A DNA stretch of 6,108 bases from Moraxellaceae bacterium UBA2032 (GTDB taxonomy: Bacteria; Pseudomonadota; Gammaproteobacteria; Pseudomonadales; Moraxellaceae): assembly GCA_002333125.1 (NCBI GenBank), contig DDBM01000252.1, forward strand, positions 1-6,108, written 5' to 3'. The first letter of the stretch is position 1, and each line of letters starts with the position of its first letter. The notes under the pieces are model-generated. The model was not told the origin of the DNA. It ran no database searches and saw nothing but the letters and a program-made list of their open reading frames with translations. This document shows, in pieces, positions 5,155 through 6,108 of this stretch. Position numbers and translations under genes: made by a program.

Positions 5155-6108
5155 TTAAGCCGCTGCTTTAGCAAGTGCTTGTTCAATATCGGCAATAATG
5201 TCGTCAATATGTTCAATACCTACCGAAATACGCACCATATCTTCAGACACGCCTGCGCGTTTTAATTCATCAGGACTTAATTGACGATGAGTGGTAGAAG
5301 CAGGGTGACACGCCAAGGATTTTGCATCGCCAATATTGACTAAACGTAAAATCATTTGCAGCGCATCAATAAACTTAGCACCTGCTGCTTGGCCGCCTTT
5401 AATACCAAAACTTAAAATACCCGAGGCATGGCCGCCCGTAATTTTTTGGCAAGTGGCTTGATGTGGGCTATTAGTCAATGCGGCATAGTTTACCCATGCA
5501 ATTTGTGGATGATTTTGTAAGTAATTAGCCACTGTTACGGCATTGCTGCAATGACGCTCCATGCGTAAAGCCAGTGTTTCTAATCCTTGCAATAACAAAA
5601 AAGCACTGTGGGGCGCAAGAGCCGCACCTGTATTGCGTAAAGGCACTACACGGCAGCGACCAATATAAGCCGCAGCACCTAAAGCGGCAGTATAAACTAC
5701 ACCATGATAAGACGGGTCTGGCTCATTAAGCATCGGAAAACGTGCTTTGTTAGCAACCCAGTCAAATTTGCCGCTGTCAATAATCATGCCGCCAATGGTT
5801 GTGCCATGACCGCCAATGTATTTTGTTAAAGAGTGAACAATAATATCTGCACCATGTTCAAAAGGACGACATAACACAGGCGTAGCCACGGTGTTATCCA
5901 CAATCAACGGTACGCCATGCTTATGGGCAATCTCGGCTAACTTTTGTAAGTCAACAATATTGCCTGCGGGGTTGCCAATAGACTCACAAAAAACCGCGCG
6001 CGTTTTGTCGTCAATCAAACGCTCAAAGGCTTCATAGTCATCATACGAGGCCATGCGAACTTCGATACCTTGACGCGGAAAGGTATGAGCAAATAAATTG
6101 TATGTGCC
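5155..6108 (-). CDS. metY: O-acetylhomoserine sulfhydrylase-type PLP enzyme (MetY), 5' end outside window
   Basis: The frame is open from the right edge to a TAA at 5157-5155, giving 317 residues of an enzyme usually near 425-430, so roughly the first 110 are missing. It is a cytosolic Cys/Met-metabolism PLP enzyme that joins O-acetylhomoserine and sulfide to form homocysteine. Residues at the edge, 'GTYNLFAHTFPRQGIEVR', belong to the conserved family region, so the in-frame ATG at 6054 is internal and not the start. Other hallmarks are 'AVFCESIGNPAGN', 'VDNTVATPVLCRPFEHGAD', 'SLTKYIGGHGTTIGG' with the PLP lysine encoded at 5823-5821, 'LLLQGLETLALRMERH' and 'SLACHPASTTHRQ'. The last two are typical of MetY rather than of cystathionine enzymes. 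It lies upstream of tonB on the same strand, with 98 bases between coding regions. Confidence 0.9.
   Translation of the reverse strand, partial: GTYNLFAHTFPRQGIEVRMASYDDYEAFERLIDDKTRAVFCESIGNPAGNIVDLQKLAEIAHKHGVPLIVDNTVATPVLCRPFEHGADIIVHSLTKYIGGHGTTIGGMIIDSGKFDWVANKARFPMLNEPDPSYHGVVYTAALGAAAYIGRCRVVPLRNTGAALAPHSAFLLLQGLETLALRMERHCSNAVTVANYLQNHPQIAWVNYAALTNSPHQATCQKITGGHASGILSFGIKGGQAAGAKFIDALQMILRLVNIGDAKSLACHPASTTHRQLSPDELKRAGVSEDMVRISVGIEHIDDIIADIEQALAKAAA

Noticed and set aside
6052..6054. ATG at 6054 as the metY start
   Set aside because: The same frame stays open to the window edge and encodes conserved family sequence upstream of this ATG.

Overview
The window is about 6.1 kb of bacterial chromosome of moderate to low GC, roughly 40-45% by eye. 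It is gene-dense and has short AT-rich gaps. The gene families (a BigR/SqrR-type ArsR regulator, split YeeE/YedE transporters, SulP, TonB, MetY) and two dispersed palindromic repeats point to a gammaproteobacterium. A genus cannot be assigned from this sequence alone.

Left part (1-4283): a sulfur or persulfide stress cluster. The first 98 bases hold the N-terminus of a minus-strand MBL-fold protein of the persulfide dioxygenase (ETHE1/Blh) type. It diverges from a plus-strand run of genes across an AT-rich gap that carries two -10-like boxes inside one imperfect palindrome. The plus-strand run is: an ArsR regulator with the two cysteines expected of a persulfide sensor (267-584); a YeeE/YedE half-transporter whose start overlaps the regulator stop (581-1021); a second half-transporter one base further on, broken by a -1 frameshift at a run of seven A (1023-1435); a hairpin repeat (1471-1540); a SulP anion transporter with a STAS domain (1561-3288); an uncharacterised M15-peptidase-like protein (3295-3924); and a small DUF442/TIGR01244 sulfurtransferase-like protein with a CRTGNR loop (3948-4283). 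The likely logic is that reactive sulfur oxidises the regulator, which releases both promoters. Persulfide is then handled by the dioxygenase and the rhodanese-like protein, while the membrane proteins move sulfur-containing species. This is inference from families and layout.

Middle (4284-4378): a short gap between convergent genes, holding a second inverted repeat of a dispersed type.

Right part (4379-6108), minus strand: a TonB-family energy transducer, and upstream of it a metY-type O-acetylhomoserine sulfhydrylase that runs off the right end. Between them lie a candidate tonB promoter and a perfect 10-bp inverted repeat. MetY consumes sulfide, which fits the sulfur theme, but nothing in the sequence shows co-regulation with the left cluster.

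The most notable points are the frameshifted transporter half at a homopolymer, the shared divergent operator, the M15-like gene embedded in a sulfur operon, and the two palindromic repeats. No phage, CRISPR, tRNA, rRNA or transposase gene was seen.
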